Shown here piece by piece: positions 9,076-16,907 of a stretch of 64,000 nucleotides of DNA. How positions within the stretch are numbered: position 1 is the first letter of the stretch; each line of letters begins with the position of its first letter. Source of the stretch: Cellvibrionaceae bacterium (GTDB lineage Bacteria; Pseudomonadota; Gammaproteobacteria; Pseudomonadales; Cellvibrionaceae). The position numbers were made by a program, and so were the translations under genes. The stretch is taken from contig JAGKWU010000004.1 in assembly GCA_021151695.1 (NCBI GenBank), positions 1 through 64,000 on the forward strand, in the 5' to 3' direction. The notes under the pieces were generated by a model. That model was not told the DNA's origin, searched no databases, and saw nothing but the letters and a program-made list of their open reading frames with translations.

Positions 9076-9498
9076 ATGCTCTGGATCAAAGCTTTCCATA
9101 TTGTCGCTGTCATCTCCTGGATGGCTGCACTGTTTTATTTGCCTCGTCTCTTTGTCTATCACACCATGAGTGAGGATGAGGTTAGCCGCGAGCGATTCAA
9201 AATGATGGAGCGCAAATTACTGCGCGGCATAGCCAACCCGGCGATGATTGCCGTATTTATTTTTGGTGGCTGGATGAGCTATCTGGGCTGGAGTTATTAC
9301 TCTGCACAAGGCTGGTACTGGAGCAAGTTGGCACTGGTCACCTTACTCACCATTTACCATCATCTCTGCATAAGATATTTCAAACAATTGCGCGACGACA
9401 AATGCACAAAAACCCATGTGTTCTTTCGCTGGTTTAACGAAGCCCCGGTACTCATGATGATCGGCATCGTCATACTGGTAGTCGTCAAACCCTTTTGA
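9076..9498 (+). CDS. hemJ: Protoporphyrinogen oxidase HemJ
   Basis: A 140-residue membrane protein of the HemJ (former UPF0093) family, which oxidises protoporphyrinogen IX to protoporphyrin IX in heme synthesis. Four transmembrane segments are visible. The N-terminal LWIKAFHIVAVISWMAALFY contains the conserved histidine, and WYWSKL carries the conserved lysine region. The ATG at 9076 follows the ClC stop by one base, suggesting translational coupling. A second heme gene, hemL, lies 0.6 kb downstream. Confidence 0.9.
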   Translation: MLWIKAFHIVAVISWMAALFYLPRLFVYHTMSEDEVSRERFKMMERKLLRGIANPAMIAVFIFGGWMSYLGWSYYSAQGWYWSKLALVTLLTIYHHLCIRYFKQLRDDKCTKTHVFFRWFNEAPVLMMIGIVILVVVKPF

Positions 9499-9523
9499 GA
9501 ATACATTTTTAGAGACCTGACTT

Positions 9524-10147
9524 TTGCTCTACGCCATTACAGATTCACAACTATTACCCGGTGACAAGCTATTTGCCGGTGTTGAAGCGGCATTAAAAGG
9601 CGGCTGCAAATACATCCAATATCGTGATAAATCCGGCGATGCCGACAAACGCTTGGCGGAGGCCACTCGCCTGCAAGCCATCTGCCATCAATACCAAGCC
9701 AATTTAATTATTAATGATGATGTTGAGCTCGCGCGAACAGTTCACGCGCAAGGTGTGCATCTCGGCCAAGGTGATGGCGACGTAGTAGCGGCGCGTGCAC
9801 TTTTAGGTGAGAAAATTATCATAGGCGTGACTTGCCATGATTCATTGGTGCTGGCCGAAAAAGCGATAACCGATGGTGCAAGCTACATTGCCTTTGGCCG
9901 ATTTTTTCCATCGGGCACAAAACCCGACGCACGTCCTGCCCCACTCAGTTTGCTTGGCGAAGCGCGCGAAAAATTTCCACTAACTACCGTCGCCGCCATA
10001 GGTGGAATCACCCTGGCGAATGCGCAGTCAGTTAAAACAGCAGGCGCCGATTTAATCGCAGTGTGCAATGACGTATTTGCCGCTGAAGATATAGAAGCGC
10101 AAGTGAAATTATTTATTGAATTGGAATACAACCATGAGCCGTTCTGA
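9524..10147 (+). CDS. thiE: Thiamine-phosphate synthase
   Basis: Joins HMP-pyrophosphate and the thiazole phosphate to make thiamine phosphate. The 207 residues form a TIM barrel with YIQYRDKS, the NDDVELA loop, GVHLGQGD, GVTCHDS and YIAFGRFFPSGTK (phosphate-binding region). The start appears to be TTG at 9524, because no ATG or GTG precedes the conserved LYAITD beginning. The 3' end overlaps hemL by 14 bases. Confidence 0.92.
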   Translation: MLYAITDSQLLPGDKLFAGVEAALKGGCKYIQYRDKSGDADKRLAEATRLQAICHQYQANLIINDDVELARTVHAQGVHLGQGDGDVVAARALLGEKIIIGVTCHDSLVLAEKAITDGASYIAFGRFFPSGTKPDARPAPLSLLGEAREKFPLTTVAAIGGITLANAQSVKTAGADLIAVCNDVFAAEDIEAQVKLFIELEYNHEPF

Positions 10148-11423
10148 AGAATTATTTTTACAAGCAAAACATTTTATTCCCGGCGGTGTTAATTCACCAG
10201 TACGCGCGTTTAAAGCCGTGGGCGGAACGCCGGTGTTTTTTGAGAAGGCCCAAGGCGCCTACGCCTGGGATGCTGATGGCAAGCGCTATATAGATTACGT
10301 GCAGAGCTGGGGACCTATGGTGTTGGGCCACGCACACCCCGAGGTGATCAACGCCGTCATTGAAACCGCCAAATTCGGTTTGAGTTTTGGCGCTCCCACC
10401 GAACGCGAAACCACGCTGGCGAAAAAATTGTGCAACCTGATCCCCAACATGGATATGGTGCGCTTTGTCAGCTCGGGCACCGAGGCGACTATGAGTGCAA
10501 TTCGCCTTGCACGCGCCTTTACCAGTCGTGACAAAATTATCAAATTTGAAGGTTGTTACCACGGCCACTCAGATTCGCTTTTGATCAAAGCCGGCTCAGG
10601 TGCACTTACACTTGGCGTGCCCAGCTCACCCGGCGTTCCTGCAGTGCTGGCCGATCACACCATCACCCTCGACTACAACGATGCCGCACAAGTGCGCGAA
10701 TGTTTTGCGCAGCACGGCGATAAAATTGCCTGCATTATTGTTGAACCAGTGGTGGGCAATATGAATTGCGTTCCACCCGTGCCAGGCTTTTTGGAAACCC
10801 TGCGCGCTGTGTGCGACCAATATGGCAGCCTGCTGATTTTTGATGAAGTGATGACCGGTTTCCGTGTCGGCCACAAAGGCGCACAAGCTCATTACAACAT
10901 CAAAGCTGACATCATCACCTTGGGCAAAGTAATCGGCGGTGGCATGCCGGTTGGCGCTTTTGGCGGGCGTCGCGATGTAATGGCGATGATCGCGCCCTCC
11001 GGCCCTGTGTATCAGGCAGGTACGCTCTCGGGTAACCCGGTGGCGATGGCTGCCGGTCTGAAAACTCTGGAGTTGTTAGAAGCACCGGGTTTTTACGAAA
11101 ACCTTTGCGCGCGCACCACACAACTGGTCGAAGGCTTGCAGAAACTCGCTGATGAAGCTGGCATTCCCTTCACCACCAATCACGTGGGCAGCATGTTCGG
11201 TTTTTTCTTTACCAGCGAACCCAAAGTCACCAACTTCAAACAAGTAATGGCCTGCGATATTCCGCGCTTTAATAAATTTTTCCACGGTTTGTTAGCGCGC
11301 GGTATCTATCTCGCTCCTGCATCCTATGAAGCGGGCTTTATGTCTGGCGCGCATACGGATCAGGATATTCAAGATACGTTGCAAGCCGCGAAAGAAGTGT
11401 TTGCAGAATTAGCGAAGGAATAA
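10134..11423 (+). CDS. hemL: Glutamate-1-semialdehyde 2,1-aminomutase
   Basis: PLP enzyme converting glutamate-1-semialdehyde to 5-aminolevulinate, the first committed tetrapyrrole precursor. The 429-residue sequence shows HFIPGGVNSPVRAF at the N-terminus, SSGTEATMSAIRLAR, DEVMTGFR, and the PLP lysine K265 in LGKVIGGGMPVGAFGG. The ATG at 10134 lies inside the thiE end and has a GGAA Shine-Dalgarno sequence. Tetrapyrrole supply here may also serve the cobalamin genes about 13 kb downstream. Confidence 0.96.
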   Translation: MSRSEELFLQAKHFIPGGVNSPVRAFKAVGGTPVFFEKAQGAYAWDADGKRYIDYVQSWGPMVLGHAHPEVINAVIETAKFGLSFGAPTERETTLAKKLCNLIPNMDMVRFVSSGTEATMSAIRLARAFTSRDKIIKFEGCYHGHSDSLLIKAGSGALTLGVPSSPGVPAVLADHTITLDYNDAAQVRECFAQHGDKIACIIVEPVVGNMNCVPPVPGFLETLRAVCDQYGSLLIFDEVMTGFRVGHKGAQAHYNIKADIITLGKVIGGGMPVGAFGGRRDVMAMIAPSGPVYQAGTLSGNPVAMAAGLKTLELLEAPGFYENLCARTTQLVEGLQKLADEAGIPFTTNHVGSMFGFFFTSEPKVTNFKQVMACDIPRFNKFFHGLLARGIYLAPASYEAGFMSGAHTDQDIQDTLQAAKEVFAELAKE

Positions 11424-11425
11424 TT

Positions 11426-11686
11426 ATGAAATGGCTGGTATTAATTGCATCTTTAATATCAGCCAACGCATTGGCAACTGATGCCCAGGCAATCGAAAAA
11501 GCCGATGCCGTTCTGGTAAAAAAATCCGAACATCGTTTGTTTTTATTGAAAAACGGCAAAGCCTTTAAGGATTTTCATGTGACCTTTGGAAGCCAACCCA
11601 AAGGCTGTATAGCACTCACCAACGAAGATATGGATCAGCTATGGATGGCCATTGATGCGGGCACCCCCATCGAAATTCTTCCCTGA
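11426..11686 (+). pseudogene. L,D-transpeptidase (YkuD-type) remnant with in-frame internal deletion
   Basis: An 86-codon frame two bases after hemL. Residues 1-18 are a signal peptide. Residues about 30-60 (HRLFLLKNGKAFKDFHVTFG) are the N-terminal part of a YafK/ErfK-like YkuD domain. Residues 61-86 (CIALTNEDMDQLW) are its C-terminal part. The segment between, normally about 80-90 residues and carrying the catalytic histidine of the HG...GC motif, is missing. The catalytic cysteine (C61) remains, directly after FGSQPKG. The frame and signal peptide are intact, so a short secreted product may be made, but transpeptidase activity is not expected. Confidence 0.75.
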
Positions 11687-11950
11687 TCTGCTTTATCAAT
11701 ATTTTCCCTCCGGATTTTTCATGCAGTCGGTTACATCACTGCTGCATTCGTATTCAAAAGCGATGACTTTTTGAGCCGTGTTATGTTGCCCGTGTTTTGT
11801 GACGTATCGCACACTTACAACCATAAACCGCACAAAACACCCAGCTAAATGCTCAATCAAAGCGGAGCCTTTACGAGTCGTTTAGCGCTATAAAAACAAT
11901 CACTGTTCCCAAGACTCTCGACCATAGCTCGTCGACGAAAGGTATCCACG

Positions 11951-12877
11951 ATGAAACTCAACTTTTTATTGGGCAGCGCGCTCCTGATCAGCGCTGGCGC
12001 CCAAGCGTTTAGCATTAGTAATCCCATTAGTGCCAGCAGCAACGGCAGTGGTTGGACGGGCAATACCGCGCCCTCGCAAATTATTGCCAACCCCACAGGG
12101 GCAAATGGTGTTAACGAATGGTTTTCGCGCTACACGTTTAACAACGGCGATGACAAATTCAACATAGATGCGGGGATTCTTACGCAATTTAAAAATGCGC
12201 CCATGCAAGACCAGAACGGCGCTGGCCTGATTGCGACTTCATCTACCGTGAAAGTCACCTTTTTGGGCACAGGTGCCGCGCGTGATTCGTTTTTATTTTT
12301 GGCGCAGGCGAGCCCTAACCCGTTTGACCCCAATAATTTCTGGAATCCGGTTTACGCTTCAGGCGGCACCAATAACCTGAATACCTTTAATCCGGTAAAC
12401 CCGACCAACGCCTTATTTGAAACGCGCGGCGGTTGCACTTATGCACAAGCCAAAGCTGGCAATACCTGCGTTCCAACCAACCTTGGACAATCGCGGGAAA
12501 TTACCGGTTTGAGCCCTGGCGATAACCTGGTGTTTGGCTTGCAGGCACTGGTGCTACATTACAACGCAGACAACATCCACTACCCCAACACTAACTATTT
12601 TTTCAGCGGCCCCGCCGCCAACAATACCGATTCACACCATTGGGATGATGGCCGCGTACACACCAAGGCACTCAACCTTGGCAACGGAAAATATCTGGTG
12701 GGCTTTGAAGATATTTGGGGCGGTGGCGACAACGACTTCAATGACAATATCTTTTTATTCGAAGGCGTGAAGTCGACGATAGATATACCACCACCAGTAA
12801 CAGTGCCCGAACCTGGCAATTTGGGATTATTGGCGATAGCGCTGATCGCACTCATGAGAATACGCTCGCGCAGATAA
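11951..12877 (+). CDS. PEP-CTERM sorting domain protein with DUF4114 domain
   Basis: A 308-residue exported protein: signal peptide at residues 1-19, an N/G-rich body, a DUF4114-type segment with the acidic FEDIWGGGDNDFNDNIF motif (about 250-268), and a C-terminal PEP-CTERM tripartite signal (VPEPG, hydrophobic helix, RIRSRR). PEP-CTERM proteins are processed by an exosortase and are usually linked to exopolysaccharide or biofilm matrix. No exosortase is in this window. The 264 bp upstream hold no recognised promoter motif; AAGG precedes the ATG. Confidence 0.85.
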   Translation: MKLNFLLGSALLISAGAQAFSISNPISASSNGSGWTGNTAPSQIIANPTGANGVNEWFSRYTFNNGDDKFNIDAGILTQFKNAPMQDQNGAGLIATSSTVKVTFLGTGAARDSFLFLAQASPNPFDPNNFWNPVYASGGTNNLNTFNPVNPTNALFETRGGCTYAQAKAGNTCVPTNLGQSREITGLSPGDNLVFGLQALVLHYNADNIHYPNTNYFFSGPAANNTDSHHWDDGRVHTKALNLGNGKYLVGFEDIWGGGDNDFNDNIFLFEGVKSTIDIPPPVTVPEPGNLGLLAIALIALMRIRSRR

Positions 12878-12889
12878 ATCGATAAAAAT

Positions 12890-12921
12890 AAAAAAAGCGC
12901 TGGGTTGCCAGCGCTTTTTTT
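12890..12921. terminator. Bidirectional rho-independent terminator
   Basis: Seven A, stem GCGCTGG/CCAGCGC (12897-12903 and 12908-12914), loop GTTG, then seven T. It serves the convergent PEP-CTERM gene and DUF2167 gene. Confidence 0.9.
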
Positions 12922-12937
12922 ATAAACCAGAGCCTGT

Positions 12938-13927
12938 TTAAGCGGCGTCTTTTTTACCAAAGAGCCTTTTGAACAAAGCCCCAATGCCGACAACCAGAAA
13001 CACGCCGAACTTTTTCAGGAACAGAAGCGCAACCACAAAGAAGCCCGTTTTCGCTAACAACTTGCCGGCCACCAACGCCCCCAAACCGTAAGCAGCAACC
13101 TTGTCGATGCTTGGATCAAAGTCGGTGTAACTTGACCCCTTATCAAACTCGGCAATGGCCAACACTTGATCAAGCTTTGAGTCGATCAGTGATTTCTGAT
13201 CCATGCCTGCAATAAAGTTAAGTACCAGCACACCTTTGCGGCCCAACACACGAATGTTGTAGTTGAGCGTATGCTCAGCACTAGTGCCAAACTTCAACTC
13301 TTTCGCCCAGTGCAATTTGTGACTGATGGGCTCGTAATAAGGTTTGGATGCCCAACCCACCAACTCTATAGCCTCGTAGCCTTGCTTGACGCGCTCTTTG
13401 CTGGATTCGTTCACATCTTTTTTCATGTCGGCGAGCAGCTCGTCATAATTGATCTTATCAGCATCTTCGTCGGAGACATGGCCGTCTTCCTCATACTCTA
13501 TCGTCACTGCCCAGGCGTCTTTGTCAAAAGGTGTGGCTTTGGCGGGAAACAACATGCCCAACACCTTGCCGCCGGGAGGGTTGCCCCAGGCTTCGGTAAG
13601 CACTCGCTCCGCATCTTTGCCATTCAGGAAATAAAAATCTTCCGGCACTTTAAGAGTAGCTACGCCGTTATCCAGTTTGATTTCACCGGTTTTGCGGTCG
13701 AGCGATTCCCAAAATTTTTTAGCCCAGGCTTCTTTTTCAGAAAGCGGTTGCACAGCGGGTTGTTCAGTTTGTGCCGTAGGCGGTTCAGTCGGTGCTACCG
13801 CAGGAGCACCATCTGCCGCCAAAGCACCGGAACTTGCCAATAAGGCAACAAGGGCAAACGCTGGAAATTGGGTCAGTGAAGAAAATGCGGAAACGCGTGG
13901 AAAGCAGCTTGAGAATAGAGATTTCAT
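12938..13927 (-). CDS. DUF2167 family membrane-anchored protein
   Basis: A 329-residue protein with a signal peptide (about 1-37), a P/T/A/Q-rich linker, a DUF2167 domain (about 60-270; GWASKPYYEP and HKLHWAKELKFG are visible) and a hydrophobic C-terminal region ending in a KRLFGKKD-type basic tail. The family is conserved in proteobacteria and has no established function. A promoter candidate (CTGACA-18-TACAAT) lies about 80 bp upstream, and the transcript would start with a hairpin. GGAA precedes the ATG. Confidence 0.8.
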   Translation of the reverse strand: MKSLFSSCFPRVSAFSSLTQFPAFALVALLASSGALAADGAPAVAPTEPPTAQTEQPAVQPLSEKEAWAKKFWESLDRKTGEIKLDNGVATLKVPEDFYFLNGKDAERVLTEAWGNPPGGKVLGMLFPAKATPFDKDAWAVTIEYEEDGHVSDEDADKINYDELLADMKKDVNESSKERVKQGYEAIELVGWASKPYYEPISHKLHWAKELKFGTSAEHTLNYNIRVLGRKGVLVLNFIAGMDQKSLIDSKLDQVLAIAEFDKGSSYTDFDPSIDKVAAYGLGALVAGKLLAKTGFFVVALLFLKKFGVFLVVGIGALFKRLFGKKDAA

Positions 13928-13958
13928 AAATCATTCCATTGCATTGTTATCGAGTGAC

Positions 13959-13993
13959 GGGCATCGCCTGACGAGCAGGAAAGAGCCATGCCC
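13959..13993 (-). promoter_or_regulatory. Leader hairpin of the DUF2167 gene
   Basis: Nested inverted repeat: outer GGGCAT/ATGCCC, inner CCTG/CAGG with five-base loop. It starts within ten bases of the predicted transcription start and ends 31 bp before the ATG. It shares the 13-mer AAAGAGCCATGCC (plus strand, 13980-13992) with a second site at 14099-14111. Confidence 0.4.
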
Positions 13994-14006
13994 AATTGGC
14001 CGGGCA

Positions 14007-14036
14007 ATTGTAGGGGATTAAGACGCCAGTTGTCAG
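14007..14036 (-). promoter_or_regulatory. Putative sigma-70 promoter of the DUF2167 gene
   Basis: On the minus strand -35 CTGACA (14031-14036), 18-bp spacer, -10 TACAAT (14007-14012). Confidence 0.45.
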
Positions 14037-14043
14037 TCAGCCC

Positions 14044-14074
14044 AAATAAAAAAGGCGGAGCCGAAGCTTCCGCC
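14044..14074 (-). terminator. Leftward rho-independent terminator in the intergenic region
   Basis: Minus strand GGCGG-A-AGC-TTCG-GCT-CCGCC followed by TTTTTTATTT. The stable TTCG loop and T-run make a strong terminator. No coding gene ends here; the nearest minus-strand gene ends at 14729. Confidence 0.8.
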
Positions 14075-14286
14075 AAACGTGCAACCCCTTTGAGGGATAA
14101 AGAGCCATGCCGCCAGCGCCACATGGTTGGAAAATGTTAGAAGGCCTCGTTGAGCATCAAACTAGAGGCATTCACTTGCTATGACCAATCAAATGATCAT
14201 GGGGCGTACAAGCCCATATTTCATTGCTAAAAAAGCAATTTGTGAGGAGTAAGCCAGACTGAATATATCTTGCCGCTATGCCGTCT

Positions 14287-14300
14287 TTTTGGCGCCAAAA
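14287..14300. promoter_or_regulatory. 14-bp perfect palindrome, possible operator
   Basis: TTTTGGCGCCAAAA. No cognate regulator is recognised. Confidence 0.3.
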
Positions 14301-14407
14301 TCATATTTTTTCGCTGAATTTACTGCTCGACAAGCGTGGGAATAAAACACCAAACAAAACTTATTGATGATTCGATTTATAGTTATGATTGCGCAACCAT
14401 TTAATCA

Positions 14408-14453
14408 TCAAAAAAAGGCGAGCACTACCAAGCTTCCTGTATCGAATGCTCGC
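14408..14453 (-). terminator. Leftward terminator-like hairpin
   Basis: On the minus strand GCGAGCA and TGCTCGC arms enclose a 22-base loop and are followed by CTTTTTTT. The loop is long for a terminator, but the stem and T-run are clear. Confidence 0.55.
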
Positions 14454-14590
14454 TTAACACTGCCAGGCGTCCCCGCAGGCAGCGTTAGATTGGGTATTAA
14501 GAACCTAATCCACTAGGAGGAAGTGCCTAGAACACTTAGCCAACAACAAATAGCGCACCACGAATGGTTGCGCTAACAAGGACAATAACA

Positions 14591-14613
14591 AAAAAAGGTT
14601 GGACTGCCAACCC
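14591..14613 (-). terminator. Terminator of the response regulator gene
   Basis: Minus strand GGTTGG-CAGT-CCAACC followed by seven T, about 115 bp downstream of the response regulator stop codon. Confidence 0.75.
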
Positions 14614-14728
14614 ATTTTCATTCCTTTACACAATGCTGGACAGCCGGCGCCAACACCAGGATCGCCGGCACAAAAAACAACTCCTTGGGATTAACAGGTG
14701 ACTGCTGCTGAAAAGTACGCAGATTGCC

Positions 14729-15916
14729 TCAGAAGAAATCCACACCACTGGAAAAGACTTCATCCCGCCCCAGCTCAATCTCGTCAGCCAGTGAACTTTT
14801 TAGTACGAGGTTATTGATGCTCTCCTGCTCCGAGGCCAATTGAGCCAATAGCTGCTGCGCCGAGGCCAGGTTCTGTCCCAATTGATTATTGAGGGCAATC
14901 TGATCAAGCAGCTGTTGATAGCCAGTTGCCGGATTAGCGGCACTACCACCCTGAATACTGGAGTAAATAGCTGAAGCACTGCTGGCCAATACCTGGTTAC
15001 CCAAAGAAAAACCCTCAGCAAAGGAATCCAGCTTGTGGCGCAACAACTCAATGGTCAGCGCCACTTGCTCGTGTTGTTTGGCGAGAGTGCTGTGGAGATT
15101 GAGCGCCCCCACCTTGCCGTCGGCAGGCCCCAAAATCCAGGGTAATACATCTTTAATACGGCCATAGCGCTCGGGATTTTCGAGTGGCATATTTTTGATA
15201 AGTACAGACACAAGTTTGAAGTTACAGAAAGTTCGCCGCCCGAAGTCGCAGAATCGTCCCTCTTGATGGACAGCAGTAAACATATCCTGCTCAAGCGGCG
15301 ACATCTCAAACTGATTATGGGCAAAAAATCGCGGCCCATCGTTAGTCATAAACATAACTGACGCATCCAAACCAAATTCGGCCGTGGTTTGAAACAGACC
15401 TTCCGCCAATTTTTCAAAGCTGGTCATGGCATGGGTACGCTCGGCAAAGCGCAATGAACGCCCCATGTCCGCACTACTGGTCATCGCCTCAAATGCCAAT
15501 ATCTGCGCATCATTAGCCTTTGCATCCAATGCGCGTTTTTCGCGATAAAGAGTGGCGCTACGCAGCACCTTGGCCTGGAGCAACTCAGCTTCACATGGCT
15601 TGATCAGATAATCGTCGGCGCCCAATTCAAAGCCGGCAATTTTTTCCTGCAGGCTGGTTTTAGCAGAAAGGAAAATGATGGGGATATCACGGGTACGAGT
15701 TTCGGCTTTCAGCCTCTGACACACCTCGTAACCACTTTTACGTGGCATTTCTATATCAAGCAATATGGCATCCGGCTGCCACTCCACGGCCAGCTCTTCT
15801 CCTGTCGAACCATCGGAGGCGACCTTGACGTCGTACTTCTCCTGCAGGGCAGCTTTGAGAAAGGCTTGCCAGGTTTTGTCATCATCCACAATCAGCACTT
15901 TGATAAGCTCGGTCAC
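14729..15916 (-). CDS. Response regulator with uncharacterised output region
   Basis: A 395-residue protein. Residues 1-120 are a REC domain: VLIVDDD acidic pocket, phosphoacceptor D54 in LLDIEMP, LSAK and the conserved YLIKP lysine. The remaining 270 residues are not a DNA-binding, GGDEF, EAL or HD-GYP domain. They contain a region beginning AFEAMTSSADMG that resembles sensory or stress-sensing output modules, and a C-terminal helical segment with Gln-rich heptads. The GTG at 15916 has AAGGAG at eight bases; the frame is open to a TTG at 15946. No histidine kinase is adjacent. Confidence 0.82.
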   Translation of the reverse strand: MTELIKVLIVDDDKTWQAFLKAALQEKYDVKVASDGSTGEELAVEWQPDAILLDIEMPRKSGYEVCQRLKAETRTRDIPIIFLSAKTSLQEKIAGFELGADDYLIKPCEAELLQAKVLRSATLYREKRALDAKANDAQILAFEAMTSSADMGRSLRFAERTHAMTSFEKLAEGLFQTTAEFGLDASVMFMTNDGPRFFAHNQFEMSPLEQDMFTAVHQEGRFCDFGRRTFCNFKLVSVLIKNMPLENPERYGRIKDVLPWILGPADGKVGALNLHSTLAKQHEQVALTIELLRHKLDSFAEGFSLGNQVLASSASAIYSSIQGGSAANPATGYQQLLDQIALNNQLGQNLASAQQLLAQLASEQESINNLVLKSSLADEIELGRDEVFSSGVDFF

Positions 15917-16009
15917 GGCGGCTACTCCTTGATGTTCGTGAATCAAGTGTAGTTGCGAAAGCGAGTTTTGCCGTGCTGATAGCCAACAAACGAGCCGGTA
16001 ATGCGCAGA

Positions 16010-16729
16010 TTACGAAAGTTGGCGGTTAAACTCGAGCAACAAATCAGGCTTATCGGTAAACACACCATCCACACCCCAACCATGCAACCAGCGCCAATCA
16101 TCGAGATGATTGACCGTGTAAACCCAATTTTTTAACCCACGCTTGCGTGCATCTGCCAGGAGCTCAGGTGAAATAAAACTCAGGTGTGTGTTAAAGGCAT
16201 AGGCGCGCAAGGCTTCACAACACTGGGCGTAATCCAGCGGAATACCCTCCACCAATACTGCCCGGCGCACCTGCGGAAGATTATGTAATGCCTGATAGAG
16301 CTGTTGGTGATCGAAACTGGAAATGATGTACTGGTCAAAACTGCCCTGGTAATCGCCTACATAAGCCTCCAATTGCTGCTTAAGCGCCGGCATAGTGTAA
16401 GCACCTTTAATTTCAATATTGAGCAACGCGCGATTGCCCACCAGATGCAACACATCTTTTAAGGTGGGGATTTTTTCGCCATTGGGCAGCTCCTGGTCGT
16501 GCAGGTAGGTTAGCGGCAGCTCTGTAATAATCCCGCTGCCGGATACTACTCGACCCAACCGGCGATCATGGGTTACCAACAACTCGCCTTCCACCTGGTA
16601 AATATCGATTTCCACCGCATCTACGCCGGCATCCAGCGCCCTGGCGATAGCCGCCAAACTGTTCTCGGGAAGATGTTGTTCATACATCAGGGGGCCGCCA
16701 CGGTGGGCGATACAGGTGAGTGCAGGCAT
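16010..16729 (-). CDS. Glycerophosphodiester phosphodiesterase
   Basis: Hydrolyses glycerophosphodiesters to glycerol-3-phosphate and an alcohol. The 239-residue TIM-barrel protein shows the family motifs AHRGG, PENSLAA, VEIDIY and THD. There is no signal peptide, so it is a cytoplasmic UgpQ-like enzyme. The ATG at 16729 (MPALTCIAHRGG) was chosen because the HRG motif is normally close to the N-terminus; the frame extends to 16798. Confidence 0.88.
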   Translation of the reverse strand: MPALTCIAHRGGPLMYEQHLPENSLAAIARALDAGVDAVEIDIYQVEGELLVTHDRRLGRVVSGSGIITELPLTYLHDQELPNGEKIPTLKDVLHLVGNRALLNIEIKGAYTMPALKQQLEAYVGDYQGSFDQYIISSFDHQQLYQALHNLPQVRRAVLVEGIPLDYAQCCEALRAYAFNTHLSFISPELLADARKRGLKNWVYTVNHLDDWRWLHGWGVDGVFTDKPDLLLEFNRQLS

Positions 16730-16907
16730 GAAAGTTCTCGCAAGTTTAGGCACTAAGCCTTGGGCAATGCCGTTTTGAAATCTATAATAGCGCCCCAAAG
16801 TATGGCAGCCAGGGCTTCCATCAGCAATTTGTTACCGCAGATTCGCTCTGCAGCGTTTAAAGGTTAGTTATCCATTCATGAGCAGTATTTTCAACAAAGA
16901 GCACATT

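Larger units (their letters stand above)
14075..14728. other. Hairpin-rich intergenic region without a recognised gene
   Basis: About 650 bp with no supported protein gene. It holds the palindrome TTTTGGCGCCAAAA (14287-14300), two further minus-strand terminators, and a hairpin TAGCGCACCA/TGGTTGCGCTA (14551-14575) flanked by A-rich single-stranded segments. The series of leftward terminators suggests one or two short leftward transcripts, but no clear promoters were found. Confidence 0.5.

Noticed and set aside
13924..14124. 66-codon minus-strand frame upstream of the DUF2167 gene
   Set aside because: It reads straight through a strong terminator and the promoter region, has unnatural composition (MWRWRHGSLS) and no ribosome site.
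14181..14252. 23-codon open frame MTNQMIMGRTSPYFI
   Set aside because: The only Shine-Dalgarno candidate (AGAGG) is 12 bases from the ATG, and no family is recognisable.
14451..14490. Integron attC-like site: GCTTAAC and GTTAGAT ends with CTGCC/GGCAG inner arms
   Set aside because: The ends fit the RYYYAAC/GTTRRRY pattern, but the whole structure is about 40 bp, shorter than known attC sites, and there is no integrase or cassette context. An ordinary hairpin is more likely.
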